64,000 bases of DNA from Phenylobacterium sp. GTDB taxonomy: Bacteria > Pseudomonadota > Alphaproteobacteria > Caulobacterales > Caulobacteraceae. Of this stretch, positions 51,863 through 63,614 are shown one piece after another (positions within the stretch are counted from its first letter, which is position 1; the number at the start of each line of letters is the position of its first letter). The DNA is taken from contig JADBYZ010000001.1 of assembly GCA_020402745.1 (NCBI GenBank), positions 1-64,000 on the forward strand, written 5' to 3'. The notes under the pieces are model-generated. The model did no database searches, was not told the DNA's origin, and was given only the letters and a program-made list of their open reading frames with translations. Both the position numbers and the translations under genes were made by a program.

Positions 51863-52413
51863 CCGTTCCCGCAGGCGCCGGCGCCCGGTCCACGGTGGAG
51901 GGCTACGACCCGAAGCTGCATGACCCCTATTTCGACGGCGTCTCGCAGCAGCTCGCCGACAAGGGCTTTGTCACGGCGGCCGCCGACGACCTCATCACCT
52001 GGGCCCGGACCGGCTCTCTGATGTGGATGACCTTCGGCCTGGCCTGCTGCGCCGTGGAGATGATGCACGCCTCCATGCCGCGCTATGACCTGGAGCGCTA
52101 TGGCGCCCCCCCCCGGGCCAGCCCGCGCCAGTCCGACGTGATGATCGTCGCCGGCACCCTGTGCAACAAGATGGCCCCGGCCCTGCGCAAGGTCTACGAC
52201 CAGATGCCTGAGCCGCGCTACGTGATCTCCATGGGCTCATGCGCCAACGGCGGCGGCTACTACTATTTCAGCTATTCCGTGGTGCGCGGCTGCGACCGGA
52301 TCGTCCCGGTGGACATCTACGTCCCCGGCTGCCCGCCGACCGCCGAGGCCCTCGTCTACGGGGTGCTGCAGCTGCAGAAGAAGATCCGCCGGACAGGGAC
52401 CATCGAGCGATGA
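51853..52413 (+). CDS. nuoB: NADH-quinone oxidoreductase subunit B
   Basis: 186 residues. The terminal N2 [4Fe-4S] ligands are CC ([10 protein letters not shown]), the cysteine of GSCANGGG and of VPGCPPT. It passes electrons to quinone. ATG overlaps nuoA by 10 bases; its stop overlaps nuoC by ATGA. The N-terminal 40 residues are variable. Confidence 0.98.
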   Translation: MGLTVPAGAGARSTVEGYDPKLHDPYFDGVSQQLADKGFVTAAADDLITWARTGSLMWMTFGLACCAVEMMHASMPRYDLERYGAPPRASPRQSDVMIVAGTLCNKMAPALRKVYDQMPEPRYVISMGSCANGGGYYYFSYSVVRGCDRIVPVDIYVPGCPPTAEALVYGVLQLQKKIRRTGTIER

Positions 52414-53018
52414 GCTGGCCTGTCGCCGAAGACACCCTCCAGGCCCTGGGCGCCGAGATCGTCGCCGCTGCGGGCACCGGCGTCTCCGCCTCCACGGCCT
52501 ATGGCGAGCTGACCCTCGAAGCGCCGGCTGGGCGCATCGTTGAGGTCCTGACTCTCCTTCGTGACCGCTTCGCCTTCCAGCAGATGACTGACCTTGCGGG
52601 CGTCGACCATCCCGACCGGGCCCTTCGCTTCGATGTGGTCTACCATCTCCTGTCCTTCACTCGGAACGTCCGGATGCGGGTTCGGGTGCAGACCGACGAG
52701 GACACCGCCGTGGCCTCTGTCACAGGCGTCTATCCGTGCGCCAACTGGTTCGAGCGCGAGTGCTTCGACATGTACGGCGTCTTCTTCTCCGGGCATCCGG
52801 ACCTGAGGCGCATCCTCACCGACTACGGCTTCCACGGGCATCCTCTGCGCAAGGACTTCCCGATGAGCGGCTATGTCGAGCTGCGCTACGACGATGAGCT
52901 GAAGCGGGTGGTCTACGAGCCCGTGAAGTCGGTCGAGTATCGGAACTGGGATTTCCTTTCGCCCTGGGAAGGCGCGCAGTACGTCCTGCCGGGCGACGAG
53001 AAGGGGGAGGCGCGCTGA
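52410..53018 (+). CDS. nuoC: NADH-quinone oxidoreductase subunit C
   Basis: 202 residues from the ATG overlapping the nuoB stop. The 30-kDa subunit signature [20 protein letters not shown] is near 115-135, and the C-terminal [14 protein letters not shown] follows. Hydrophilic peripheral arm; not fused to NuoD here, which is a separate gene. Confidence 0.97.
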   Translation: MSWPVAEDTLQALGAEIVAAAGTGVSASTAYGELTLEAPAGRIVEVLTLLRDRFAFQQMTDLAGVDHPDRALRFDVVYHLLSFTRNVRMRVRVQTDEDTAVASVTGVYPCANWFERECFDMYGVFFSGHPDLRRILTDYGFHGHPLRKDFPMSGYVELRYDDELKRVVYEPVKSVEYRNWDFLSPWEGAQYVLPGDEKGEAR

Positions 53019-54232
53019 TGGCTGACGATCTCGCCGCGGGCCCCGCCCTGCCGGAAACCCCCGTCCGCAAGTTCAACATCAACTTCGGCCCCCAGCACCC
53101 GGCGGCCCATGGCGTGCTGCGCCTGGTCCTCGAGCTGGACGGTGAGGTCGTCGAGCGGGTGGACCCGCATATCGGCCTCCTGCATCGCGGCACCGAGAAG
53201 CTGATGGAGGCCCGTACCTATCTCCAGAACGTGCCCTATTTCGACCGGCTCGATTACGTCGCGCCGATGAACCAGGAACACGCCTTCTGCCTGGCCATCG
53301 AGCGCCTCGCGGGCATCGACGTCCCGGTCCGGGCCCAGCTGATCCGGGTGCTCTTCTGCGAGATTGGCCGCGTCCTCAACCACCTGATGAACGTGACGAC
53401 CCAGGCTCTGGACGTCGGCGCCCTGACGCCGCCGCTCTGGGGCTTCGAGGAGCGCGAGAAGCTGATGGTGTTCTATGAGCGCGCCTCGGGCGCGCGGCTG
53501 CACGCCAACTTCTTCCGGCCCGGCGGCGTCCACCAGGACCTGCCGGACGCCCTGATCGATGACATCGAGACCTGGGCCAAGGGCTTCCACAAGCCGCTGG
53601 GCGACATAGACAAGCTGATGACGGGCAACCGGATCTTCAAGCAGCGCAATGTCGACATCGGCGTGGTGACCCGCGAGCAGGCCATGGCCTGGGGTTTCTC
53701 CGGCGTCATGGTCCGGGGCTCGGGCATCGCCTGGGACCTGCGCCGCAGCCAGCCCTACGAGTGCTACAGCGAGCTCGACTTCGACATCCCGCTGGGCGTC
53801 AACGGCGACTGCTACGACCGCTATCTCTGTCGCATGCAGGAGATGCGCGAGAGCGTGAAGATCATGCTTCAGTGCGTGGAGCGCCTGCGCAAGACGCCGG
53901 GCCCGGTCCTGACCGAGGACAACAAGTACGCTCCGCCCCGGCGCGGCGACATGAAGCGCTCGATGGAAGCCCTGATCCATCACTTCAAGCTCTACACCGA
54001 GGGCCTGCACACCCCGGCCGGCGAGGTCTACGCCGCCGTCGAGGCGCCCAAGGGCGAGTTCGGGGTCTTCTTGGTCAGCGATGGCGGCAACAAGCCGTAC
54101 CGCTGCAAGATCCGGGCGCCGGGCTTCGCCCACCTCTCGGCCATGGACTGGCTGTGCCAGGGCCACATGCTGGCCGATGTCTCGGCCATCCTCGGCTCCC
54201 TCGACATCGTTTTCGGCGAGGTGGACCGATGA
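53018..54232 (+). CDS. nuoD: NADH-quinone oxidoreductase subunit D
   Basis: 404 residues. The 49-kDa subunit motifs [15 protein letters not shown] (near 24), [14 protein letters not shown] and the C-terminal DIVFGEVDR are typical. Together with NuoB it forms the quinone pocket. Start overlaps nuoC by one base (TGATG); stop overlaps the next small gene by four. Confidence 0.98.
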   Translation: MADDLAAGPALPETPVRKFNINFGPQHPAAHGVLRLVLELDGEVVERVDPHIGLLHRGTEKLMEARTYLQNVPYFDRLDYVAPMNQEHAFCLAIERLAGIDVPVRAQLIRVLFCEIGRVLNHLMNVTTQALDVGALTPPLWGFEEREKLMVFYERASGARLHANFFRPGGVHQDLPDALIDDIETWAKGFHKPLGDIDKLMTGNRIFKQRNVDIGVVTREQAMAWGFSGVMVRGSGIAWDLRRSQPYECYSELDFDIPLGVNGDCYDRYLCRMQEMRESVKIMLQCVERLRKTPGPVLTEDNKYAPPRRGDMKRSMEALIHHFKLYTEGLHTPAGEVYAAVEAPKGEFGVFLVSDGGNKPYRCKIRAPGFAHLSAMDWLCQGHMLADVSAILGSLDIVFGEVDR

Positions 54233-54579
54233 GCGCGCCCGTCTGCATCACGTCCTTCGATGTCGTCGAGGCCCAGTTCACGGCCTACAACGCCCAGGAC
54301 CTTGACGCCCATTGCGCCGTCTTCGCCGATGACGTGGTGGTCGCCGACTTCAACGGCGGTGTCACGATCTCCGGCATTGACGCCTATCGCGAGAAGTACC
54401 GCCAGGTCTTCGCGGACTTCCCGCAGAACCGGGCCGAGCTGCTCAACCGCATGGTGGTGGGCCATCACGTGATCGACCACGAGCGGGTCTTCCGCGCGCC
54501 AGGGGCCGATCCCTTCGAGGTGGCCGCCATCTACACCGTTTCGGACGCGCGGATCGTGCGCGTCGACTTCATCAAGTGA
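54229..54579 (+). CDS. NTF2-like (SnoaL-type) protein in the nuo operon
   Basis: 116 residues, ATGA-coupled to nuoD. The pattern [20 protein letters not shown], an acidic DDVVVADF strand and the C-terminal [15 protein letters not shown] suggest the cone-shaped NTF2/SnoaL fold, which binds small molecules. Not a complex I subunit. It may be an assembly or quinone-linked accessory; function unknown. nuoE follows by 10 bases. Confidence 0.85.
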   Translation: MSAPVCITSFDVVEAQFTAYNAQDLDAHCAVFADDVVVADFNGGVTISGIDAYREKYRQVFADFPQNRAELLNRMVVGHHVIDHERVFRAPGADPFEVAAIYTVSDARIVRVDFIK

Positions 54580-54589
54580 GGCCGGTCAC

Positions 54590-55276
54590 GTGAGCGTCCG
54601 CAGGCTAGCCGCCAACCAGCCCGAAAGCTTCGCCTTCAGCGCCGAGAGCCTGGAGCAGGTGAAATGGTGGATCGCCAAGTTCCCCGAAGGGCGCCAGCAG
54701 TCCGCCGTCATCCCGCTTCTCTGGCTGGTCCAGAAGCAGCAGGGCTGGGTCTCCGAGCCCGCCATCCGCCTGGTGGCCGAGACCCTCGGCATGCCGGTGA
54801 TCCGCGTCTACGAGATCGCCACCTTCTACACCATGTTCATGCTGGAGCCCGTGGGCTCCCACGCCCTCGTTCAGGTCTGCGGCACCACCCCCTGCATGCT
54901 GCGGGGCGCCAATGACCTCAAGGCCGTCTGCCAGCGCCGGTTCGGCGACCGCGACCATCTCTCCGCCGATGGCAAGGTGACCTGGCAGGAGGTGGAATGC
55001 CTGGGCGCCTGCTCGAATGCGCCCATGGCCGCCATCAACGACTACTACTACGAGGACCTGACGCCGGAGACCTTCGAGCAGATCCTCGACGAGTTCATCG
55101 CCGGCAAGCCTCGGGCGCCCGGCTCGGTCATCGGTCGCCAGGGTTCAGCCCCGGAGGGCGGGTCCCAGGTCCTGTCCGCTCCGTCTCTCTACGACGGCTC
55201 GGCGGCCAAGGCGCTGAAGTCCATCCCCAACGCCGAGCCGACGAAGCGCGGCAAGGCGAAGGAGGCGGCGCAGTGA
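54590..55276 (+). CDS. nuoE: NADH-quinone oxidoreductase subunit E
   Basis: 228 residues from GTG. Thioredoxin-like domain with [2Fe-2S] ligands C..C in CGTTPCMLRG (near 98-107) and ECLGACSNAP (near 138-147). The last ~55 residues are a low-complexity alanine/lysine-rich tail, longer than in E. coli NuoE (166 residues) but common in alphaproteobacteria. A 59-base gap precedes nuoF. Confidence 0.96.
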   Translation: MSVRRLAANQPESFAFSAESLEQVKWWIAKFPEGRQQSAVIPLLWLVQKQQGWVSEPAIRLVAETLGMPVIRVYEIATFYTMFMLEPVGSHALVQVCGTTPCMLRGANDLKAVCQRRFGDRDHLSADGKVTWQEVECLGACSNAPMAAINDYYYEDLTPETFEQILDEFIAGKPRAPGSVIGRQGSAPEGGSQVLSAPSLYDGSAAKALKSIPNAEPTKRGKAKEAAQ

Positions 55277-55335
55277 TCGGGCGAGGTTCTGCGGCCGGCT
55301 CTGGCCGGATTGGTCTTAAGGCTTAGGGGCGCATC

Positions 55336-56652
<1,317 letters not shown>

Positions 56653-56660
56653 GCTGAGCC

Positions 56661-58694
56661 ATGCCGAAAGCCAAGGTCAACGGCGTCGAGGTCGAGTTCG
56701 AGCCCGGCATGACGGTCCTGCAGGTGGCGGAGCTGGCCGGGGAGGAGATCCCGCGGTTCTGCTACCACGAGCGCCTGTCCATCGCCGGCAACTGCCGGAT
56801 GTGCCTGGTCGAGGTGAAGCCCGGGCCGCCCAAGCCCCAGGCCTCCTGCGCCCTGCCGGCGGCGGAGAACCAGGAGATCTTCACCAACACCCCGATGGTG
56901 AAGAAGGCCCGCGAGGGGGTGATGGAGTTCCTCCTCATCAACCACCCTCTCGATTGCCCGATCTGCGACCAGGGCGGCGAGTGCGACCTCCAGGACCAGG
57001 CCATGGGCTATGGCCGCGACGACAGCCGCTTTGCGCTGAACAAGCGGGCCGTTGAGGAAAAGGCCATGGGCCCCCTCATCAACACGGTCATGACCCGGTG
57101 CATCCAGTGCACCCGCTGCGTGCGCTTTATCAGCGAAGTCGCCGGCGTGCCGGAGATCGGCCTCATCTCGCGCGGCGAAGATGTTGAAATCACAACCTAT
57201 CTGGGCAGCGCCGTGACCTCCGAGCTGTCGGGGAACGTCATTGACCTGTGCCCGGTCGGCGCCCTGACCTCCAAGCCCTATGCCTTCAACGCCCGGCCGT
57301 GGGAGCTGAAGAAGACCGAGACCGTCGACGTGATGGACGCCATGGGCGCCGCCATCCGCGTCGACAGCCGTGGCCCGGCGGTCCTGCGGGTGCTTCCGCG
57401 CATCAACGAGGACGTCAACGAAGAGTGGATCTCGGACAAGACCCGCTTCGCCGTAGACGGCCTGGCCCGCCAGCGCCTCGATTCCCCCTACATCCGCGAC
57501 AATGGCCGCCTGCGCCCCGCGACCTGGGCCGAGGCCCTGTCCCTGGCCGCTGATCGCCTCTCCAAGGCCAAGCCGGAGCGCATCGGCGCCATCGCCGGCG
57601 ACCTGCAGGACGCTGAGTCCCTGAAGGCGACCCTCGACCTCTTCCGGGCTCTCGGCTCGGCCAACACCGACTGCCGCCAGGACGGCATGGCCCTGGGCGC
57701 CGGTCCCCGGGAATCCTGGCTGTTCAACGCCACCATCGCCGGCCTCGATGAGATCGATGCGGTGCTTCTGGTCGGAACCAACCCCCGGTTCGAGGCGCCG
57801 GTGCTGAACGCCCGCCTGCGCCGCCGCTGGCTCGCCGGAGACCTGGCCGTCAGCCTGGCGGGCGAGGCTGCGGACCTGACCTACGACTACGAACACCTCG
57901 GCGATACGGCCGCGGCCCTGACCGCCCTGGCCAAGGCCCGCTCAGGCTTCGCCAAGGTGCTGAAGGGCGCGAAATCGCCCGCCCTCATCATCGGCGCCGG
58001 CGCCCTCTCCGGGCCGAACGGCGCCGCTGTGGCCCACGCCGCCGCCCAGGTGGCCAAGGCTTTTGGCCTGAGCTGGAATGTCCTCCACACCGCCGCCTCG
58101 CGGGTTGGCGGCCTGGACATGGGCTTCGTGCCGGGGGAGGGCGGTCTCGACGCCCGGGCCATGACGGCCAAGGGCGCGCTCGACGTGCTCTTCCTGCTGG
58201 GCGCGGACGAGATCGACCTGTCGGCCTCCGACGCCTTCCGCATCTATCTCGGCTCGCACGGCGACGCCGGAGCGCATGCAGCCGACCTCATCCTGCCCGG
58301 CGCGGCCTATACCGAGAAGGACGGGCTCTACGTCAATCTCGAGGGCCGGGTGCAGATGGGCCAGAGGGCGGTCTTCCCCAAGGGCGAGGCCCGCGAGGAC
58401 TGGACCATCCTGCGCGCCCTGTCCGAGCGCCTGGGCAAGACCCTGCCTTACGACAGCCTCGACCAGCTGCGGGCCCGGCTCTTCGCCGACCATCCCACCT
58501 TCGGCCAGATCGACTGGGCGCCCCGCGGCCAGGCGGACCTGTCGGCCATCGGCGCGGCGGGCGACCTCGGGGATACGCCGCTGTCCAGTGCGGTGAAGGC
58601 CTTCCATCTCACCAATCCGGTCGCGCGCGCCAGCGTGACCATGGCCGAGTGCGCCGCCCTTGCGGCGGGCCCGGCGAAACTGGCGGCGGAGTAG
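56661..58694 (+). CDS. nuoG: NADH-quinone oxidoreductase subunit G
   Basis: 677 residues. N-terminal [2Fe-2S] ferredoxin domain (C of RFCYHERLSIAGNCRMCLVE), a CxxxC cluster (DCPICDQGGECDL) and two-cluster motif CIQCTRCVRF, then a molybdopterin-like domain. Electrons go from NuoF to NuoI. The C-terminal domain is shorter than in E. coli. Confidence 0.97.
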   Translation: MPKAKVNGVEVEFEPGMTVLQVAELAGEEIPRFCYHERLSIAGNCRMCLVEVKPGPPKPQASCALPAAENQEIFTNTPMVKKAREGVMEFLLINHPLDCPICDQGGECDLQDQAMGYGRDDSRFALNKRAVEEKAMGPLINTVMTRCIQCTRCVRFISEVAGVPEIGLISRGEDVEITTYLGSAVTSELSGNVIDLCPVGALTSKPYAFNARPWELKKTETVDVMDAMGAAIRVDSRGPAVLRVLPRINEDVNEEWISDKTRFAVDGLARQRLDSPYIRDNGRLRPATWAEALSLAADRLSKAKPERIGAIAGDLQDAESLKATLDLFRALGSANTDCRQDGMALGAGPRESWLFNATIAGLDEIDAVLLVGTNPRFEAPVLNARLRRRWLAGDLAVSLAGEAADLTYDYEHLGDTAAALTALAKARSGFAKVLKGAKSPALIIGAGALSGPNGAAVAHAAAQVAKAFGLSWNVLHTAASRVGGLDMGFVPGEGGLDARAMTAKGALDVLFLLGADEIDLSASDAFRIYLGSHGDAGAHAADLILPGAAYTEKDGLYVNLEGRVQMGQRAVFPKGEAREDWTILRALSERLGKTLPYDSLDQLRARLFADHPTFGQIDWAPRGQADLSAIGAAGDLGDTPLSSAVKAFHLTNPVARASVTMAECAALAAGPAKLAAE

Positions 58695-58697
58695 GGC

Positions 58698-59777
58698 ATG
58701 GACGCGGCGCAATCCTTCTGGGCCACGCCGGGCGGCTGGACCCTGATCACCGTCCTGCAGATCCTGGCTGTCCTCGGCTGGCTTCTGATCTCCCTCGCCT
58801 TCTTCATGTACGGCGACCGCAAGATCTGGGCCGGCGTGATGATGCGCAAGGGCCCCAACGTGGTCGGCCCCTTCGGCCTGCTGCAGTCCTTCGCCGACCT
58901 GCTCAAGTTCATCCTGAAGGAAATCGTCATCCCCGACGGGGCGGACAAGTTCGTCTTCCTCCTGGCGCCGGTCCTGACCTTCGCCCTGGCCCTGGTGGGC
59001 TGGGCGGTCATCCCCCTGGCCCCCGGCTGGGTGGTGTCGGACATCAATGTCGGCGTCCTTTACCTCTTCGCTATCTCGTCCCTGGGCGTCTACGGCATCA
59101 TCATGGGCGGGTGGGCGTCGAACTCGAAGTATCCCTTCCTCGGCAGTCTCCGGTCCGCCGCGCAGATGGTCTCCTACGAGGTCTCCATCGGCTTCGTGAT
59201 CATCACGGTCATCCTCCTGGCCGGAACCATGAACCTGACCCAGATCGTGGAGAAACAGGCGGGCGGCTTCTGGAACTGGAATGTTTTCGGCGGCGGATTG
59301 CACAACCTGCCCATCGCCCTCGTCATGATCCCCATGTCGGTGATCTTCTTCATCTCGGCCCTGGCTGAGACCAACCGGCCGCCCTTCGACCTGCCCGAGG
59401 CGGAGTCTGAGCTCGTGGCCGGCTACCAGGTCGAGTACTCCTCCTCGCCCTTCCTGCTCTTCATGATCGGCGAACTGGCCAACATCGTCCTCATGTGCGC
59501 CATGATCTCCATCCTCTTCTTCGGGGGATGGCAGGCGCCGGTGGACCTGGCCTTCGTGCAGTCCTGGTCGCCCACGGCCCAGAGCTTCTACGGCTTCATG
59601 TGGCTGTTCCTGAAGATCATCTTCTTCTTCTTCCTCTTCGCCATGGTGAAGGCCATCGTGCCCCGCTACCGCTATGACCAGCTGATGCGGCTGGGCTGGA
59701 AGGTCTTCCTGCCCATCTCCCTCGTCGCCGTGGTCCTGGTGGCCGGCTGGCGCGTCCTGGGGCATCCCGGCGCATGA
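58698..59777 (+). CDS. nuoH: NADH-quinone oxidoreductase subunit H
   Basis: 359 residues with about eight transmembrane helices. Conserved loops [13 protein letters not shown] and [26 protein letters not shown] (near 225-250) form part of the quinone path. Stop overlaps the following lipoprotein start by ATGA. Confidence 0.97.
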   Translation: MDAAQSFWATPGGWTLITVLQILAVLGWLLISLAFFMYGDRKIWAGVMMRKGPNVVGPFGLLQSFADLLKFILKEIVIPDGADKFVFLLAPVLTFALALVGWAVIPLAPGWVVSDINVGVLYLFAISSLGVYGIIMGGWASNSKYPFLGSLRSAAQMVSYEVSIGFVIITVILLAGTMNLTQIVEKQAGGFWNWNVFGGGLHNLPIALVMIPMSVIFFISALAETNRPPFDLPEAESELVAGYQVEYSSSPFLLFMIGELANIVLMCAMISILFFGGWQAPVDLAFVQSWSPTAQSFYGFMWLFLKIIFFFFLFAMVKAIVPRYRYDQLMRLGWKVFLPISLVAVVLVAGWRVLGHPGA

Positions 59778-59986
59778 GACCCTTCAGGCCCTCCTTCCTG
59801 GGTTTGGCGGCGGTCCTGCTTCTGGCGGGCTGCGCAACGCCGGGCGCCGCTCCCGAAGGGAATGTGGCGACCTACGACACCCTTCGTCAGCTGCGCGAAC
59901 AGTGCACGGCGCAGGGCAAGGAACTGGCCCTGAAGTCGGGCGGGAATGAGCGTCGTCTTTCGGGCTACGAGTGCAGGGGAAAGTAG
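59774..59986 (+). CDS. Small lipoprotein between nuoH and nuoI
   Basis: 70 residues. Signal with lipobox LAGC (Cys20) then a short mature part ending SGYECRGK with two further cysteines. ATGA-coupled to nuoH and seven bases before nuoI. No known complex I subunit of this kind; may be periplasmic and assist assembly or localisation. Confidence 0.8.
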   Translation: MRPFRPSFLGLAAVLLLAGCATPGAAPEGNVATYDTLRQLREQCTAQGKELALKSGGNERRLSGYECRGK

Positions 59987-59992
59987 GACGTC

Positions 59993-60484
59993 ATGTTGAA
60001 TCGCATTTCCCAGGCCATCCGGGGCGCGGCCCTTTCGGACTTCATCGGCGCCTTCGGCATGGCCATGGTCTACATGGTCCGGCCCAAGGCCACCGTGATC
60101 TACCCCTACGAGCGCGGCCCGCAGTCGCCGCGCTTCCGGGGCGAGCACGCCCTGCGGCGGTACCCCAGCGGCGAGGAGCGCTGCATCGCCTGCAAGCTCT
60201 GCGAGGCCATCTGCCCGGCCCAGGCCATCACCATCGAGGCCGAACCGCGCGAGGACGGCAGCCGCCGGACGACCCGCTACGACATCGACATGGTCAAGTG
60301 CATCTACTGCGGCCTGTGCCAGGAGGCCTGCCCGGTGGACGCCATTGTCGAGGGTCCGAACATCGAATTCGCGGTCGAGACCCGCGAGGAACTCTACTAC
60401 GACAAGGAACGCCTGCTCGATAACGGGGACCGTTGGGAGCGGGAGATCGCCAAGAATCTGGAACTGGACGCGCCCTACCGGTAG
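59993..60484 (+). CDS. nuoI: NADH-quinone oxidoreductase subunit I
   Basis: 163 residues. Two 8Fe ferredoxin motifs: [12 protein letters not shown] (near 64-75) and [12 protein letters not shown] (near 103-114). An N-terminal amphipathic segment attaches it to the membrane arm. An 82-base gap, the largest inside the operon, separates it from nuoJ. Confidence 0.98.
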   Translation: MLNRISQAIRGAALSDFIGAFGMAMVYMVRPKATVIYPYERGPQSPRFRGEHALRRYPSGEERCIACKLCEAICPAQAITIEAEPREDGSRRTTRYDIDMVKCIYCGLCQEACPVDAIVEGPNIEFAVETREELYYDKERLLDNGDRWEREIAKNLELDAPYR

Positions 60485-60566
60485 ACCCGGTCGGCGATTC
60501 CGAACGCACTGAAACCCCGCCGGCTCCCTCCCGAGCCTGGCGGTCCAAGAAGAGGGGCTGAACCCG

Positions 60567-61184
60567 GTGGCCTTGCAGGCAATCGCATTCTATCTGCTGG
60601 CGGCGGTGACGATCGCGGCGGGGTTCGGCGTGGTCTCGGCCCGCAACCCCGTCCATTCCGTCCTCTTCCTCATCCTCGCCTTCTTCTCGGCGGCGGGCCT
60701 CTTCGTCCTCATGGGGGCGGAGTTCCTGGCCATGCTGCTGGTGGTGGTCTACGTCGGCGCGGTCGCCGTCCTCTTCCTCTTCGTCGTCATGATGCTGGAC
60801 GTGGACTTCACCGCCCTGCGGCAGGGCTTCGCCCGGTCCATGCCCCTGGGGGCGGCTGTGGCGGGCATTCTGGCCTTCGAGATGGTGGCGGTCTCGGCCG
60901 TGGTTGCTAACCGCGGCGCGGCGGGCGGCTCACAGGGGCCCCTTGCGGCAACGCCGGACGCCCCCAACGCTGAGGCCATCGGGCGGGTGCTCTATACGGA
61001 CTATGTCTACATCTTCCAGGCGGCGGGCCTGGTCCTGCTGGTGGCCATGATCGGCGCCATCGTCCTGACCCTGCGCCACAAGCCCGGGGTCAAACGCCAG
61101 GTCATCGCCGACCAGGTGGCGCGTACGCCTGAGACGGGAATGCGCGTCGTCTCGATCAAGCCGGGGGAAGGGGTCCAGGAATGA
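60567..61184 (+). CDS. nuoJ: NADH-quinone oxidoreductase subunit J
   Basis: 205 residues from GTG. Five transmembrane helices with the conserved [20 protein letters not shown] segment (near 50-70). ATGA overlap with nuoK. The C-terminal soluble tail (~30 residues) is longer than in E. coli. Confidence 0.95.
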   Translation: MALQAIAFYLLAAVTIAAGFGVVSARNPVHSVLFLILAFFSAAGLFVLMGAEFLAMLLVVVYVGAVAVLFLFVVMMLDVDFTALRQGFARSMPLGAAVAGILAFEMVAVSAVVANRGAAGGSQGPLAATPDAPNAEAIGRVLYTDYVYIFQAAGLVLLVAMIGAIVLTLRHKPGVKRQVIADQVARTPETGMRVVSIKPGEGVQE

Positions 61185-61489
61185 CCATCGGTCTCGTTCA
61201 CTACCTGGCGGTCGCCGCCATCCTGTTCACAATCGGGGTGTTCGGCATCTTCGTGAACCGCAAGAACATCATCGTCATCCTGATGTCGATCGAGCTCATC
61301 CTCTTGGCGGTGAACATCAACTTCGTCGCCTTCTCGGCCTACCTGCACAACGCGATCGGCCAGATCTTCGCCATGTTCATCCTCACCGTCGCCGCGGCCG
61401 AGGCCGCCGTCGGCCTGGCGATCCTCGTGACCTTCTTCCGTAACCGCGGCGACATCGCCGTGGATGACGCCTCCGTGATGAAGGGCTGA
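61181..61489 (+). CDS. nuoK: NADH-quinone oxidoreductase subunit K
   Basis: 102 residues, three transmembrane helices, with conserved membrane glutamates in [14 protein letters not shown] and [11 protein letters not shown] used in proton pumping. Coupled to nuoJ by ATGA. Confidence 0.98.
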   Translation: MTIGLVHYLAVAAILFTIGVFGIFVNRKNIIVILMSIELILLAVNINFVAFSAYLHNAIGQIFAMFILTVAAAEAAVGLAILVTFFRNRGDIAVDDASVMKG

Positions 61490-61498
61490 TGTCTCCCG

Positions 61499-63601
61499 AT
61501 GACTGCTGAAGCCCTTCTTCTCCTGATCGTCTTTGGCCCGCTGGCCGGGGCGATCATCGCCGGCCTGTTCGGCGCCCGCATCGGCGCCCTGGCCTCCCAG
61601 GCGATCACCACCGGCCTTCTGGTCCTTTCGGCTGTCCTGTCCTGGGTGGTCTTCGCCCAGTGGACCTGGGGCGACCTGGAGCCCTTCACCCTGACCCTCG
61701 CCCCCTTCATCCATGTGGGGGAGTTCATCTCCAACTGGGCGATCCGCTTTGACGGCCTGTCCGCCGTCATGCTGGTGGTGGTGACCAGCGTCTCGGCCCT
61801 CGTGCACATCTACAGCTGGGGCTACATGGCCGAGGATCCGTCCCGGCCGCGCTTCTTCGCCTACCTGTCCCTCTTCACTTTCGCCATGCTGGCCCTGGTG
61901 ACCGCCGCGGACTTCATGCAGCTGTTCTTCGGCTGGGAGGGCGTGGGCCTGGCCTCCTACCTCCTCATCGGCTTCTGGCACAACAAGGACAGCGCCAACG
62001 CCGCCTCCATCAAGGCCTTCGTGGTCAACCGGGTCGGCGACTTCGGCTTCGCCCTCGGGATCATGACCGTCTTCTGGATGTTCGGCTCGATCCAGTTCGC
62101 CGAGGTCTTCGCGAACATCGACGACATCGCCGGGTCGACCTGGCGCTTCATCGGCTATGACTGGTCAGCCTTGGATCTCGCCGCCGGCCTGCTGTTCATC
62201 GGCGCCATGGGCAAGTCCGCCCAGTTCTTCCTGCACACCTGGCTGCCCGACGCCATGGAGGGCCCGACCCCCGTGTCGGCCCTGATCCACGCCGCCACAA
62301 TGGTGACCGCCGGCGTCTACATGGTCTGCCTCTTGTCGCCCATGTTTGAGGCCGCCCCGGTGGCCCGGGACATCGTCACCGTGATTGGCGCGGTCACGGC
62401 GCTCTTCGCCGCCACGGTCGGCCTGGCCCAGAACGACATCAAGCGGGTCATCGCCTATTCGACCTGCTCTCAGCTGGGCTACATGTTCTTCGCCGCCGGC
62501 GTCGGCGCCTATCAGGCGGCCATGTTCCACCTCTTCACGCACGCCTTCTTCAAGGCGCTCCTTTTCCTGGGCGCCGGCTCGGTGATCCACGGCATGCACC
62601 ACGAACAGGACATGCGGCGTATGGGCGGTCTCTGGCGTTACCTGCCGGTGACCTACGCGGTCATGACCATCGGCACCCTGGCCATCACCGGCTTCGGGAT
62701 TCCCAGCCTCGGCCTCGGCCTCGCCGGCTTCTACTCGAAGGACATGATCATCGAGTCGGCCTGGGCTGCGGCGGTCTCCCATGGCGGGGTCGCGGCCTTC
62801 GCCTTCTTCGTCAGCCTCCTGGCCGCTGGCCTGACCGCCTTCTATTCCTGGCGCCTGGCCTTCATGACCTTCCACGGAACCCCGAAGTGGGCCGGCGAGG
62901 GCGCGCATGGTCACGATGACCACGCCCACGACGGCCACGCCGCCGCCGCTCATGCGCACGACGTCTCCGCCCATGACGACCACGCCCATGGCGACCACGC
63001 CCATGACGACCACGGGCACGGCCACGGCGCCCACACCCCGCATGAGAGCCCGGTATCCATGCTGGCGCCCATCCTCCTGCTGGCGGTCGGCGCCATTGCT
63101 GCGGGCTACGCCTTCAAGAAGCAGTTCGTCGGCGACTATCAGGAGGCCTTCTGGGGCGGCGCGATCTACAACGCCCCCACCAACACGGTGCTCGAACAGG
63201 CCCACCACGCCCCGGCCTGGGTCCTCTGGGCGCCCCTGGCGGTCTCCGCCATCGGCTTCGCCGCCGCCTGGTACGTCTACATCGCCCGTGAAGGGATGGG
63301 CGCGCGGATCGCGGCCCGTCGCGGTCCTCTCTGGTCCTTCCTCTACAACAAGTGGTTCTTCGACGAGCTTTACCAGGCCACCTTCGTCCGGGCGACGAGG
63401 CTCCTGGGCGACCTGTTCTGGAAGGTCGGCGACCAGAAGATCATCGACGGCCTGGGCCCTGACGGCGTCTCCGGCGTCTCCTACGCCCTGGGACGCCGCA
63501 CGGGCCGGCTCCAGACCGGCTTCTTGTACCACTACGCCTTCGTCATGCTGCTCGGGGTGGCGGGTCTCCTGACCTTCGCTCTCTGGGCCTGGCGGGCTTG
63601 A
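61499..63601 (+). CDS. nuoL: NADH-quinone oxidoreductase subunit L with His-rich loop
   Basis: 700 residues, larger than E. coli NuoL (613). Antiporter-like core with LFFGWEGVGLASYLLIGFW and HTWLPDAMEGPTPVSALIHAATM. Between two late transmembrane helices lies an insertion (about residues 470-516) of 17 histidines and many aspartates in roughly 47 residues, repeating HAHD/DDHAH motifs. Such a loop could bind zinc, copper or nickel. The lateral helix and C-terminal transmembrane helix follow. Confidence 0.97.
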   Translation: MTAEALLLLIVFGPLAGAIIAGLFGARIGALASQAITTGLLVLSAVLSWVVFAQWTWGDLEPFTLTLAPFIHVGEFISNWAIRFDGLSAVMLVVVTSVSALVHIYSWGYMAEDPSRPRFFAYLSLFTFAMLALVTAADFMQLFFGWEGVGLASYLLIGFWHNKDSANAASIKAFVVNRVGDFGFALGIMTVFWMFGSIQFAEVFANIDDIAGSTWRFIGYDWSALDLAAGLLFIGAMGKSAQFFLHTWLPDAMEGPTPVSALIHAATMVTAGVYMVCLLSPMFEAAPVARDIVTVIGAVTALFAATVGLAQNDIKRVIAYSTCSQLGYMFFAAGVGAYQAAMFHLFTHAFFKALLFLGAGSVIHGMHHEQDMRRMGGLWRYLPVTYAVMTIGTLAITGFGIPSLGLGLAGFYSKDMIIESAWAAAVSHGGVAAFAFFVSLLAAGLTAFYSWRLAFMTFHGTPKWAGEGAHGHDDHAHDGHAAAAHAHDVSAHDDHAHGDHAHDDHGHGHGAHTPHESPVSMLAPILLLAVGAIAAGYAFKKQFVGDYQEAFWGGAIYNAPTNTVLEQAHHAPAWVLWAPLAVSAIGFAAAWYVYIAREGMGARIAARRGPLWSFLYNKWFFDELYQATFVRATRLLGDLFWKVGDQKIIDGLGPDGVSGVSYALGRRTGRLQTGFLYHYAFVMLLGVAGLLTFALWAWRA

Positions 63602-63614
63602 GGAGGGCGAGACC

